Assembly (NCBI GenBank): GCA_018389105.1
Contig: JACATO010000966.1
Span: 1 to 64,000 of the forward strand
DNA length: 64,000 nt
DNA from: Nautilus pompilius
Taxonomy: Eukaryota > Mollusca > Cephalopoda > Nautilida > Nautilidae
Reading direction: 5' to 3'
Shown here in pieces: positions 11,340 through 22,863 of the stretch. The notes beneath the pieces were generated by a model. The model was not told the origin of the DNA, searched no databases, and saw nothing but the letters and a program-made list of their open reading frames with translations. A program made the position numbers and the translations under genes. The stretch's first letter is position 1, and each line of letters begins with the position of its first letter.

Positions 11340-12320
11340 TCTATAACATCATTAAATTACTCTGCCCAGGATGCTACTGAGCTGTATCTGATGCATGACC
11401 AGGGTAGTTAATTTCTTCAAAATCAGAAAGTCTCAACTCGACTCTCCCCGTTTAGCTATGAGGGAAAAAAAAACACAAACAAACAATGAATCAAAAATTA
11501 AAACACCTTCATATAGATCAATGAATGGTAACAGTGTACATTCTGGCAGCCAGAAGAACTATGTTTGTGTGTGTAGTGCCCATGAGGCATAATCAAATAT
11601 CCTAAATACTGCAGCAACACCAAAGATTAAAAAGGAGCCTTGATAAATAAATACTATTAAAGAAAAAAAAAAATTTTTTTTTTCTTATTAAAAAGATAAA
11701 TTTTAAGCGATTCATTTAAACTTTACTTTGGTATTTTCAACATTAAAAAATGTTATTTTTTTTTTTACAAAAATCTAAAGGGGAATTTTGTTTGTTTTTT
11801 AAATTTATTTTTTTTTTCTCGTCAGACAGGACTTAATCCAAGCAATTTCATTTAACAAATCCTGTTTATTGGGTGATTTCCTAAGTTCATCCTCTCTCTT
11901 GAATCAATCACCAGACAACTTGCTACAGCAGCGTTTTCATTAGCAAATGATGCAGGGATCAGTTCCATCCCCGCTGATCTTCTCCAACTTTTCTCTCTCA
12001 CACTCACATCACCCACGTTCAGTGAAAGACCAAGTTGGGGGAGGGAGAATTTGTATTTATCATGAACTGTCATGGTGTGTTTATCCTGGTGGTAATGGAC
12101 TGATTAATATTTAAAAGAGGAGGATAAATTGATTAAGTACACTATATTTTAAAAGCATGCAGTTCTGTTCTTTATCGGCTCGCATCAAAACAGAAATTCC
12201 AAGCAGAATTTTAGTGCAGAAAAAAACAAACATTCTAAAGATGAGCCTAAATCCATCATCTCCTCCACTCTGTCTTTTATGATTTCATGTTTGTGATACT
12301 GTTTACTGTTATCTTATACA
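11340..12320. other. gene-free AT-rich sequence with A/T homopolymer dyads
   Basis: No recognisable gene. A-run directly followed by T-run dyads occur at about 11030 (just upstream) and 11664-11684, and long T runs near 11757 and 11808. The minus-strand frame at 11852-12073 has no known motif. Confidence 0.5.
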
Positions 12321-12322
12321 CA

Positions 12323-12730
12323 CAGTTAAAACCTGCTATGATAGAATCTGGTTATAAAGCCCATCCAGTATCAAAAAGCTTGACAATAAGAACAAGTTCT
12401 CTCCTACTGATTTCTATGCCGTTAAAGTGGTTATTCAAATAGCATGTCCCCAATATAACGATTGTCAGAGTGACCTTAGAGCTAAGAGAGTAGGGGAAGT
12501 TGCAATATACCTCTGAAAACTGAACTAAGGTATTTGCTAATCTTTGGGTGATCTACCATTGTTGGCTAGACCGACCTGCAGTTGCCATTTTGAATATTAC
12601 ATCACGTGCCATTCCGGTCAAAAGTGGTGACAAAAAGTGAGCTTGCTATTGAAGAGAAGCTGGATATCCTGAATGATGTAGAACAGAAATCTCAGGTAGA
12701 GCTTTGCAAAGAACTTGGACTTTAATGTTA
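12323..12730 (+). pseudogene. pogo/Tigger element 5' end and N-terminal transposase fragment
   Basis: The sequence from 12323 (CAGTTAAAACCTGCTATGAT, then GGTTATAAAGC) resembles pogo/Tigger terminal repeats, which typically read CAGT..AACCTGCTATAACG. About 290 bp downstream, plus-strand translation gives AIEEKLDILNDVEQKSQ followed by VELCKELGL, matching the CENP-B/psq helix-turn-helix start of these transposases (SIEEKL.IL..VE.G...VELC.E.GL). A stop follows at once and the rest of the DDE protein was not found here. The right terminus was not located. This is the decayed left end of an element. Confidence 0.62.
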
Positions 12731-12734
12731 GATA

Positions 12735-13790
12735 AAGTGTCTATGATAGGCTACCAATATATATATATATCTTCTCTCTATTTTAGATGTTTTGCAATTA
12801 GTAATATTAATCAAACCAGTCTTAAGCAGAATTTAGCAAAATTAAGAGTTTATTCTATTCATTATAAACCTAGTCAGCGGCATAAACCAACTGCTCCAAG
12901 ATGTTTTAAAACACTGGAATTTCATCCAAGAAGTTGAGCACAATAAATCCACTTTGGATGCTCAAATGCTTTTCTTGATGTTTTATGTCAAAATAATCTG
13001 TGTTTAAATTGCTCTGCTGATCTGTATTATAACTTCCCATTTTCAGTACCTACATCATACGTCTTTTCATTTTTCAGGTAAACTATTTCTATGCTTGGTT
13101 TGCACTACATACTACTAAAAATATCCTAAGGATGATCTGTCAGAGTTAATTTTATCCTGATGAAAATTAGGAAAACTTGGTAGACATCTTATCAGGAGAT
13201 TTTAGTGTTTGGGAAATATCTCCTGAAAATTATTCCTAGTGAAGGCAGCATACATGCAAGAAGTGCAGTTTGTAAAGTGAATACTTGTATCAAAGAAGCG
13301 GGAGTGTGGATGTAGGAGACATACACAGGTATTCAAAACTACAAGCCCACCATACAGAAAACTGTTTTGCTTCTTCAACACTTCATAGTTAATCAAAATA
13401 TATTTTCCCAACGGTGGGAAAGACACTAATGATTCAATGGACCACGTATCAAATCATATAAATGATCGACCGCGATGTTCTTACTGCAAGATTTTTTGCA
13501 TAATTAGGGACCCAACCAGTTGTTTCTATGGATGTTGAATCTAGTTCATGCTGAAAACATGATGCTATCATGTTATCAGATATTGTTTTTTTCACTGCTA
13601 ATTCGAAATGATGGTTATCTCATTCTATGCTTTGTATAAATTTTAATGGGCATCATTAATGATGACTGCTGTTGCTCTATTTCACAGGTGAAAATAATAC
13701 CTGAAAGTGAAATTTCCAGAAAAGACAAGGTTCATGAAGCTGGTTACTCTTAATGGAAAATTGTAAAGGGAGATTTTGCACAGGATGGTG
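12735..13790. other. gene-free AT-rich sequence
   Basis: No recognisable gene or RNA. It may include the undetected remainder of the pogo/Tigger element to the left and the 5' flank of the Tc1-like copy to the right. Confidence 0.45.
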
Positions 13791-13799
13791 AGAAAATAA

Positions 13800-14480
13800 C
13801 CATGAAGAAGAAACAGAAAAACCAAAGACCAGGAAGACAAATTGATGGTTTGTCAGGAACAAACCCCTTCTTGACAGGTAGCTAATTAACCGCTGACTGA
13901 AATTCCTCTGCAACATTTAGCAGCACAACTCCTAGCACCAAGTAGCCACTGAAACACTGAATTGATGGTCTGTGTGGCAGCAAGAAAGAATCCCATCCTT
14001 AGAAAAACTGTCTTCACTAAATTAAACAACATCAGAAGCATTTGCAGCAATGGTATAATGTATTGAAATTGGATGAGAGGAAGTTTGAAATGTTTATTTC
14101 TAAGCAATAACAGTGTGTGCCAGAGAAAAAACAGGAGCTGTGTTTGTCCTACAGTTAAGTGTGGTAGTGAAAAAGTGAAAGTAGGGTGTGTTTGTTTTGC
14201 TAGTTATTTAGCTGGTAACTTGATAAAAATTGAAGGGATTCTCATAAAAGAAAGATATCACGGTGTTCTTCAGCACCATTAAATTCCTGCAGAGCACTGA
14301 TTAAAAGATGATGGGCACACTGCAATAAGGTAGTGGGTGACCTGAGGTCTGTTGTCAAGCCCAGTCCACAATACCCTTCTAGAAAAGGAACTTGTGGAGA
14401 TGAGCTGGATTGAAGATTCAAGGAAAGGACTCTAAAGAATGCTAATCAGCTGTGGAACTACTTGCAAGGCAGTATTTTCC
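13800..14480 (+). pseudogene. Tc1/mariner transposase, degenerate
   Basis: Plus-strand pieces in order: VCVAARKNPILRKTVF (family: G.VARKKPLLRKANV), WKLDERKFEMF (family: WTDESKFEMFGS, first catalytic Asp present in LDE), a frame holding TVKCGSEKVKVG (family: TVKHGGG.VKVWGC), then LIKIEGILIKERYHGVLQHH (14219-14279; family: LVKIEGIMTKEKYH.ILQ.H). The C-terminal part is recognisable by position only, ending near 14480. There are multiple frameshifts and stops (for example TAA after LQHH). Terminal inverted repeats were not identified. Size and order fit one full-length but dead Tc1-like coding region. Confidence 0.78.
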
Positions 14481-14489
14481 ATTCACATG

Positions 14490-15470
14490 AAAGATGACTA
14501 TTTAAGTGAAAATTTCAGTGATAACAACACAAGTAAAGATTTATATTTTTCTCGATGAACACCTCAGTGTCACTTTTATTTTTCGCTGGAATAATGCATT
14601 TAAAATAATAATGAAATTTTATAAAGGTAGATAACTGTGTCTTTTTAAATAGTGGGCTCATAATTTTTAATATCAGTATATATGTAAGTAACCAGAAACG
14701 AAGAATTTGTTGGGTGACATGAAAACCTACAATGAAAAAGTAGAGTTTGTAGCAAATGTACCTGCAGTACCCACATTTATGGATGGACTAAGTGGTGGGT
14801 AGCAGGTGTTCCCCGAATACATAGCATACCAAGATGGATATCAATCCTCAGTGAAAACAGGCTTGGTTTGGTGAACCTCTTGTAGCATATTATTGCACTT
14901 ATGTATCAGGTCACTTTAGTTTCCACCTTTAGCTAAACAGAGAAGTTCTAGCAGGGGACTCCCTAACCACAGAACTACACAGCATCAGGTATTTCTACAA
15001 TTATGTGGAAGTAGAAATGAATATGCACATCAGGGACTTAGATATCTACAGTTAAGGAGAGAAGAGTGCATGGAAAAGACACATATTTACTTTGAAAACA
15101 GAAAATTATTTTCTTTGTAGGGGAAAAGTGAAAAAGAAAATGTTTTTGAAGTGAAACCGAGAAATTTTTTATTAAAAAGTTAATGATGTAAGATAAACAT
15201 GGCAAGGTGGATCAGTCTCAAGCATCTGAAATCGTTAGAGTTTTGTTGTTAGTCAGCTGGCCAGGAAAATAATGTAAAATATAAAAAAATCAACAATAAA
15301 CAAAGTCTGATCTTTACACAAGTATTAAATGGTTTCTTTTGTCTTCTTGGTTTATCGGTTTACCTGCTTGATGACAATTTTGAGACCAGATAGCTCCAGT
15401 TACCAGAGCTTCTATAATCATGCTTAAAAAATGTCCATTAGTACACACACACACACCACATTGGATTACA
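14490..15470. other. gene-free AT-rich sequence
   Basis: No recognisable gene. A short CA repeat lies at about 15445-15456. The flank of the preceding Tc1-like copy may extend into this stretch. Confidence 0.45.
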
Positions 15471-15479
15471 AGAGAGAAG

Positions 15480-15730
15480 GAATTTCCTCAACGTGCAAAG
15501 TTTTATTTACATCCTTCTGAATCATCTGTCCAATCCAATTTTAAATGTATTGATTGAGTCACATTGAACAACTGCCGGAGGCTGATCCTTCCACGTATTA
15601 ACCACACTACTGTTAAAAAGAAGAGAAAAACTAATCTTCTACAATACTGATAATGCCTTTAACTCTTGTTGCCTACGAGTCCAACTCATCCCAAAGAGAA
15701 CCCGAGACAACTCTTCATTTATTTTCCTCT
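15480..15730 (-). pseudogene. non-LTR retrotransposon (LINE) C-terminal fragment
   Basis: Minus-strand translation gives LFNSSVVNTWKDQPPAVVQ followed by SINTFKIGLD. This matches the conserved tail after the reverse-transcriptase domain of CR1/L2-type LINEs (F..RVVN.WN.LP..VV.A.SVN.FK.RLD). A stop and short frame breaks precede it. No reverse-transcriptase catalytic motif was found upstream on this strand, so it is a 5'-truncated copy, the usual state of LINE insertions. The clade is not certain. Confidence 0.55.
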
Positions 15731-15734
15731 TAAA

Positions 15735-16430
15735 ATGTGTAACCTTTCAGTGAATTAATTTCCAACACACACAACTAGGGAGTTTAATGTCTGCTAGCCT
15801 CAGAGTAACTAAGAACCTTCATTCTGCAAACCATTCATATGTTTCCAATACAAAGTTCAGATATACATTTTAGATTACACATCTGTTTTCTGCCTCCTGA
15901 GAAACCATACAAGATGTTTTACAAGTTCCCAGCTTGCACTTATCCATACACAAATTATTCTCTTTTCTCACTAAAATACAAACAATGCATCTTTTCTGGT
16001 TCAAAATCTCTCTCTCTCTTAAGATAAACAAATGAACAAGGAAACAAAATGCTCCTTTCTTTAATAAAAAAGAAATCTGTTTAAAGACCCTGAAAACAGT
16101 TTTGTAAATGATTTCTGCCGTTCAATCTTCATTCGGCGCTAGCTTCATTCTAGAAAGGGTATAAGAGACACAGATTTAAATTCAGAAATGCTAAGATTTC
16201 AGCTTCCTACCGTAAACCTACCTTTGTTGCTTTTACTATGAACTTAAAATCTTCTAAGGCTAAACCATTTTTTTTTTTTTTTTTTTAAAGTGTAAACAGG
16301 TTTATAACTGAAACGAGATATTTAAATCTCTCCCCCCCCTCCTCCTGGGGACTGTTTCCAAATGATTCTCATAGGCGGACTGGGCTATTTTTGATAATTC
16401 TCTCTTAAAAAGAAACTTTTTTTTTAAAAA
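15735..16430. other. gene-free AT-rich sequence
   Basis: Nothing recognisable. A poly-T then A stretch at 16267-16290 and T/A dyads near 16417 are present. Confidence 0.45.
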
Positions 16431-16439
16431 ACTTTTTTG

Positions 16440-16640
16440 TACCTAGCCAGAGATAAGGTTGCAGTATTGCTTACCAAACCATACATAGTCATTAAAGCTA
16501 ATGTAAATACACTTCTCAAATGAGTTAGCAGGCGACATGTTCTGTTCCCATCTCTCGTGTTGCCCCCGCTTCACATGTGATGACAAAATGTTTGGGTCAG
16601 GGGTTCGCCATAGAATCACCAACATAAGCACAAGGGGAAT
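16440..16640. promoter_or_regulatory. non-repetitive island, possible conserved non-coding element
   Basis: A compositionally balanced 200-bp segment without homopolymers, between low-complexity flanks (CpG and mixed words such as AGCAGGCGACATG). No gene was recognised. Regulatory function is a guess from composition. Confidence 0.18.
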
Positions 16641-18565
16641 ACTGTCTGTCAGAAAAGGGGGAGGGGGCACTTCACTAGAATATGTAATGCTGTACAGGTT
16701 TCGTTGTTAATCTCTTGAGTATATACATCTAAGAGCAGATTGTATACATCAAAAAAGAGTGGAGGTTAGTATTGTATTTTTTTTCTTTTTTGGCAAACAC
16801 AAGTTGTAGGATATCTTGTCCAGCTATCCAGTGACTGTCGTGCAAGGAGTGGCCTGCAGTATCTGCTGACTGAAGTCATAAATCATTATGACAGTCAATG
16901 AGTTAAAGCTGATCTGTGTATACCTATTTGGGAAAACACATGTTACAAAAGGCGGAGGAGGAGAGAGGAAAAGGATTATTTTAAAGAACGGGCAAAAATT
17001 GCTTGACATGGATACCCTGACATTTGGACCCAGGGATATTATTAAGGAGATGGATTTTCTTTTTCACTCACATACTTAAAAAAAAAAAAACAACAACAGC
17101 AGCAGCAGCAGCAAAAACAAACTTGTCTTGGTAATGATTGAAGAACCTGCCTGGCTAATTAATCTCTTTTGACAAATACTGTAATCTGTTTTCAACACGA
17201 GGCAATTCCATTCTGGAATTTGTTTGTTTGTTTGTTCACTTCTCGCCGACACCATGCACATAAACACTGGGCAATCATGGTGTGTTGGGGGACAAAGAAT
17301 TCAGATAGCTGTCGGGCAGACACAGGAAAATAATAAAAGAAATAATAACGACAATATGCTCTCACCTCTTCAACAATGCAACTCTCAGTTGTTTTAATCC
17401 CCAGGTCTCAGTAGGTGTTGTACATGCACGTGCGCACACATGCTAAACAGGAAATACACTACACGACGAGCATTTGCAGCATGCAGCTAAGTCACGATAT
17501 TGGATTGTGGAAAAAGTGGCTTAATTCTAATTTCAGCTGAACCTGACGTAGGCACCCCTTGTATCGTGTGTGCCAAAAGCTTACAACAGCCAATCAAAAT
17601 GCTACGTTTCCATGAGAAAATGGAGCAATCATCTGTTGAAAAGTTCTAATAATCCCTTGAAAGACGGATTCAAAGTCCATTAGGTGAGAGTCTAGATCTA
17701 AAAACTTTGCAGTTTTCTTCCCCCACCACTTAAATTGTGCAGAGCTCCTTAAGAGTCAATGCCATAATGCTTCATTATAGCGGGCAATAATTACTATACA
17801 CACACAAAAAAAAATAAAAAAATGTCAACTTTAGAATTTTGCACGAATAACCAAAGAACCAGTTTTTACATAATATTTACATGTTAAATATAAAAATTAA
17901 TTAATCCACATAGGTGCCATGTAGAGATAGATGGTCCTCTGGCTCCTTAAGCGAGTTGCTAAAGATGAAGTGAGAACAAAATCCTTTTAATTGAGTTAAC
18001 TAAAATTGCAAGTGCAAAACCAAAAAGAAATTTTAGTTCTATTGCTTAAATTCTTGGTTTGTGTCCATTGTGAACACATTTTGCAACTGCAGAGACCCTA
18101 CTTAAGAGAAGTTTAAGACAATTCAACAAAATGAAAAAGATGAAGCTCTCCAGAATGTTTCCAGGTTTGTTTAGAGATTTAAAATATTCAGATTCACTCA
18201 GTTTGAAAAGCTGTTTTTTTGGGGGGTGGGGGGTGTTATCTACAGTAAAAAAAAATACTAGTGGTCATAATTATAAATTACCCAAAGTTTTTCCATGGCT
18301 TGCACTAGACAGTGAGTCATTTAGGCTCGTTGTTTAATGACTGTTTAATGATAGTTTACTGTCTATGGATACTTTTCTTCTCAGGGGGAAGGGGCCATAT
18401 CTAAGCCATGATGGCATTCTACCTACTTGTAATACCTTTAAATTAAACTTTACTATACCGTATATCGTACTATCTACAGATACTTGATGAAAGTTCTATT
18501 GATTTTTAGAAATTGATCGACAGTGTTCAGTCTAAATCATCCTAAAAAAAATCACACACACACAA
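16640..18565. other. gene-free sequence; includes CAG run and one copy of a short dispersed repeat
   Basis: A CAACAACAGCAGCAG run lies at 17090-17112. A segment at 17995-18036 (GTTAACTAAAATTGC then AAAACCAAAAAGAAATTTT) resembles 11000-11036, so a short dispersed repeat is likely. ACTAGTGGTCATAATTATAA at about 18257 belongs to another dispersed motif described in the findings. No coding gene was recognised. Confidence 0.45.
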
Positions 18566-18570
18566 ACACA

Positions 18571-19468
18571 CTACTGGAAAAACGTTTGGAAGCAAATACA
18601 AAGAGAACAATTATTTTCTAAAAGAAGAATATAACCAATTTATACCTTTCCATTACGTACTAGATGGAATATTCAATACATGGATGCAAAAAAAAAAAAA
18701 TACAAATTTTGGCTTAAATTTTTGTTTCACGTTCTTTGAAAAAAGTTTTGAAAATTCTGTGGGCATCTTTTTCCTGATGTTTCTGTCAAGCTCCTCCCAA
18801 AAGACTTTGATGTGTGATAAATCAGGTGACCGGACACTATAAATGCCTGTCGTTCTTTGCTCTCCACAGCACTCTCAGGAGTGTACTCAGGGTCAGTAAA
18901 ACCTGTTACCTGTTACTCAGCTACAAAAGGAATTGCACGTAACTGCAGAATGCTGCGGTAACAGTTTTGTCAACGCTCTGCTAGTCATACAAAGATCACC
19001 AACTGCATTGGTTCCAACCCCTCCCCACCCAAAAACCATTATGCTACTGCCGTGTTTAACTGTAAAAGCAACGCACTGCAGTTCTGACAGTCATAAACAA
19101 CACCAGGTGCGACTTCCCTAAGATTTAGACATTTTCTGTTCAGTTTATAATGATGCTCTGTGATATGTGGCATCATACCATTGGCCCATTTCTCATCCAA
19201 TGAAATTATGTCACATGGACAGGAGTATGTTCTGGAAAACCCCAGCTTACCTTTAATATCTTAACTATGTTCTGAAGAAAAAGAGGGAGATAAAGATGAA
19301 ACAAAGGTTTATTACATCAATATTTTTTGGGTATGTGTTTTTCTTTTTACATTCATGTATTGATGCTTACATTCATTATGTTATGGTGAGAAATAAATTG
19401 GTTGTACTATTCTTTTATTAAAATAATTTTATCCATATTTTTGTTTTCTCCAAACTTTTGGCCAGTAG
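18571..19468 (-). mobile_element. Tc1/mariner element with terminal inverted repeats, dead transposase
   Basis: The ends are inverted repeats: CTACTGGAAAAACGTTTGGA on the left, and the reverse complement of the right end reads CTACTGGCCAAAAGTTTGGA, the typical Tc1 end. On the minus strand, one frame near the left end gives RSPDLSHIKVFWEELDRNIR then KKMPTEFSKLF, matching QSPDLNPIE..WEELDRRIR of Tc1 transposases; the catalytic Glu of NPIE is replaced by Lys (SHIK). Further upstream another frame gives GGVGTNAVGDLCMTSRAL, fitting a central segment. Frameshifts and stops are frequent. About 0.9 kb, slightly short of a full element. A clean TA duplication was not resolved. Confidence 0.78.
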
Positions 19469-19479
19469 CATACAAGTGC

Positions 19480-19510
19480 ACACACACACACACACACACA
19501 CGTGTGCGTG
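19480..19510. repeat. (CA)n/(TG)n microsatellite
   Basis: A run of about 12 CA units followed by CGTGTGCGTG, just outside the right end of the Tc1-like element. Confidence 0.9.
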
Positions 19511-19624
19511 CAATTTATCAAATTTGTTATTAAATACATTTATACTACTACTATTATTAAAACATTTGCAAACAAATTATTATATTTATTTTTTTTAAAA
19601 ATTTGTTTAAAATCTCAGCTAATT

Positions 19625-19744
19625 ACACTGGTCAACAATTTTTGCTGACTTATATCTGAGACTTGTTTCAGACTAATTTGGGGGGGCGCTGAACTCAAAT
19701 GTCACATTGGTTTTTGCCTACCACATCAAGTTTTTGCACTACGG
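19625..19744 (+). repeat. left terminal inverted repeat of composite element
   Basis: About 120 bp pairing with 23596-23710. Strongest blocks are ACTAATTT, ATTGGTTTTTGCC, ACCA..TCA.GTTTTTG and CTACGG. Confidence 0.65.
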
Positions 19745-19819
19745 TATGTATACCCCCATTTTTTGATCAATCGCCATAGAAAAGTACCCGATTACAATGA
19801 TTTCCACAATCACCTCAAT

Positions 19820-20050
19820 CGTATTCCTATCATTTTATTTAGAATACCATTCCAACAAGCAATACCATGAATCAATTTTGAGATTAACAAATATACTGGT
19901 TAACTATGACATATCAGGTCAAGATATTGAAATAGAAAAATATAAATCGAAGCTAGAATTGAATGAATTTTAGTAAAAAATGGGCACAAACTAATCCAGA
20001 ATATTCTTACCATTTCATTTAGAATACTGTACAAACAAAACAATAATAGA
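19820..20050 (+). repeat. degenerate direct repeat inside the composite element
   Basis: ATTCCTATCATTTTATTTAG followed by AATACCATTCCAACAAG (from 19821) resembles ATTCTTACCATTTCATTTAG followed by AATACTGTACAAACAAA (from about 20002). Two diverged copies lie about 180 bp apart, in the subterminal part of the element. Confidence 0.5.
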
Positions 20051-20072
20051 CATGGGTTTATTTACGTTAACT

Positions 20073-22828
20073 CAGGGTCGGCAACCCCCGGCCCACCAAC
20101 CTAACACGTGGACTTTAATGTTTTATTGCGTGCGCCTCGTTGCTCGCTCAACAAACGCACACCCAAGCTCCCTTGCGCGTGCACTCACCTGTCCTACTCT
20201 GACTCACGTGAGTACTCCCATGCTACGCGCGCACATGCCTGCCGTCTCACTACCGCGGCATCCAGAGCTGATTGGATGCCTATGGCAAGGATGCACGAAC
20301 GCGTTCTATACTAGCTCACTGGATCGCCTGTTATCATCGCATCTGTGCAGGTGTACATCACAGATTTCACCTTCTCACCATTTCGGTATTTAACGATATC
20401 CTCAGTAAATTTTACTTCTTGTCCTACTCAAAGTTGCTCATTTGAGTTTACTTTCTAGTGATAACAGCCCGGTTAGTAGTTGGATTCAACAATAATTGCT
20501 GTTTATTTGAGTATTCATATAAAAACGTGTTGACTGTTACAACAATTAGCGCAGCATTAGTTTCAAAAAGCCAATGGTTAGCCCGACCTAGTAAAAGAAC
20601 TCATCGGATAGCGTGGTTTGATCACATTTTATTCACAATTATCGTATTATTTTATCAGATTAATTGTATTTTCATTTGAACTCCTTCATTCTCAGTTATC
20701 CATTTTTTGCTTTCCTTTCCACCATTCTGTTTTGTCTGAATAAAAACAAGTCCATGGAAACTAAGAAAAGGACAGTTGATTTTGAGTGCTGCAAATTTAA
20801 GCTACTTTTTCATTGAGCGCCTAAGAAAATGTGTTTGCCTAATTTGTCAAGAAACCGTTGCTGTGAAGAAAGTTTCAAACATTAAACGGCATTATCAAAC
20901 CCGTCATAACCATTATGACAATTTCACTGGGAAAGCACGAGAAGAGGAAGTTGAACGGCTGAGAAACCATCTTACAAAGCAGTCATCCTTTTTCACTAAA
21001 AAGGTTACAGAAACATACAGGAACACACTGGCTGGCTACGAGGTGTCGAAACTAATAGCAGAAAGGATGGAGAGTTCTTCAAAGAATGCATGTTGAAGGT
21101 AGTTGATGTTTGTCCAGAAAAAAAGCAATTATTCTCTTCAATTAGTTTATCGGCAGCATCAGTAACCAGGCGAATTGAAGAAATGGCAACAAATGTCAGA
21201 AATGGGTTAGGCGGCATTTTAAAAAAATCTGGATTACTTTTCCATTGCTATCGGTGAAGCCACGGATATGACTGATACCTGTCAACTCGCTGTATTTGTG
21301 AGAGGTGTAACACCAGCTTTTGATATTGTGGAAGAATTCGTACAATTGATTCCAATGAAGGACACTAGTACAGGAGCAGATATTTTTGAAAGTGTCATAA
21401 ACTGGATGATGAAAACGAATCTTGATTTATCAAAGCTTATAGGAGGGAGCTCCAGCGATGATCGGAGAGAAAAGGGGGTTTGTAACATTACTCCAAAACC
21501 ACCTTGGTTTTGACCACAAATTAATCAAATTTCATTGCATCATCCATCAGGATGCATTATGTGTCAAGTCATTGAATTTTAAGGAGACTATGACAGTGGT
21601 CACGAAAACGGTGAATTTTATTCTGTCAAGAGAACTAAATCATCACCAGTTTCAGGAATTCCTAAAACAAGTTGAAGCAGAGTATGGCGACCTTACATTT
21701 TCCTCAAATGTCCATTGGCTTAGCCGCGGAAAAATGCTAGAACGAGTCTATGTATTGAGAGAAGAGATTGCCAGATTTTTGGAGAGCAAAGGCCAAGATA
21801 CTTCATACTTTCAGGATTCACAGTGGATTGTCAAATTAACATTTTTGGTGGATATCACGACCCACATGAATTCTTTGAATCGCAAGCTTCAATGGAAGAA
21901 TAAGCTGATATTTGAGATGTTTGGTCATATTACAGCTTTTGAAAGAAAACTTAAATTGTGGGAATTACAACTTCAGGAAGGAAATTACTCTCATTTTCCA
22001 AATCTACAAAATCAAAGAAGAAATACTACAAGACATGTTTGTGAGGTCTATTCAGGATTTGAGAAGTGAGTTTTCTTCCCGTTTCGCTGACTTCCAGCAC
22101 TATGAATACCAATTTAAACTATTTGGATCTCCTTTCGACATAGATGTGGAGAAAGTGGCAGAAAAATATCAGCTTGAGTTAATAGACTTACAATGCAACG
22201 ATATTTTGAAATCAAAATTTTATTCAGAATCAACCACTGACTTCTACAAAAAGTATGTTTTACCCAGCGGAAAGTATAAAAGCTTATTGCATAATGCGCA
22301 GTTGATGGCATCATTATTTGGAGGCACTTACGCCTACGAACAACTTTTTTCAAAAATGAAATACACAAAAAATCGGTTAAGAACAAGGCTGCGCTATGAC
22401 CACCTGGATGATGTTTTGCTCCTGTCACCGACAACTATTTCACTTGATGTTGAGAAAGTATCGAAAAATAAACAGAATCAGGTGTCTCATTAAAAAATTG
22501 CCTATTCTAACAGTATTTTGTTTGTGGTAGGGAAGTTGTGTTTTTCATTGATTGCATTAGTCCTTAACCTGCTATTCTTGCAGTACAATACGGTACCTTT
22601 TTTTAACCTAAAATTACATAAACTTCGTTGTTTTTCCTTTAAACCTACGGAAAAACTTTCTGGACAGACCCCTCTGAAGTCCAGACAATTTGCTATAGTA
22701 TAAATACAGAATGTATATATACTTTTATATGTACGATGTATGTAATCTACTTAAATGTATATTAGTAGTATATATCATACACTGCATAGCTATCCGGCCT
22801 GCAGACCCAAAAAGGTTGCTGACCATTG
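20073..22828 (+). mobile_element. complete hAT transposon (Charlie/GTF2IRD2-like) with TIRs and 8-bp target duplication
   Basis: The left end is CAGGGTCGGCAACC (20073-20086) and the right end GGTTGCTGACCATTG (22814-22828), whose complement CAATGGTCAGCAACC matches the hAT consensus CAGTGGTCGGCAACC. Flanking 8-mers CGTTAACT (20065-20072) and CATTAACT (22829-22836) differ at one base and are read as the 8-bp target duplication typical of hAT. The subterminal CGGCCC and CCGGCC words are also typical of this group. The transposase gene inside is broken. The element sits in the left half of the larger TIR element 19625-23710, so it inserted later. Confidence 0.9.
20754..22493 (+). pseudogene. hAT transposase (GTF2IRD2/Charlie8-like), about five frameshifts
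   Basis: The original start is probably ATG at 20754 (METKKRTVDFECCKF); a frameshift follows and the next frame gives CVCLICQETVAV and NIKRHYQTRH, a BED-type C2H2 zinc finger. Another shift near 21070 leads into CMLKVVDVCPEKKQLFSSI, and another near 21235 into ATDMTDTCQLAVFVRGV, the RNase-H-like core region with its Asp. A shift near 21445 joins to MIGEKRGFVTLLQ and SNVHWLSRGKMLERVY; one near 22000 gives the last frame, ending in YEQLFSKMKYTKNRLRTRL, the hAT dimerisation domain (family: CEQLFSRMK..KS..RTRL). Length and domain order equal a full-length enzyme of about 570 residues. It is dead but only mildly decayed. Confidence 0.9.
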
Positions 22829-22863
22829 CATTAACTGATATCGGTAAATGACACATTCTTCCT

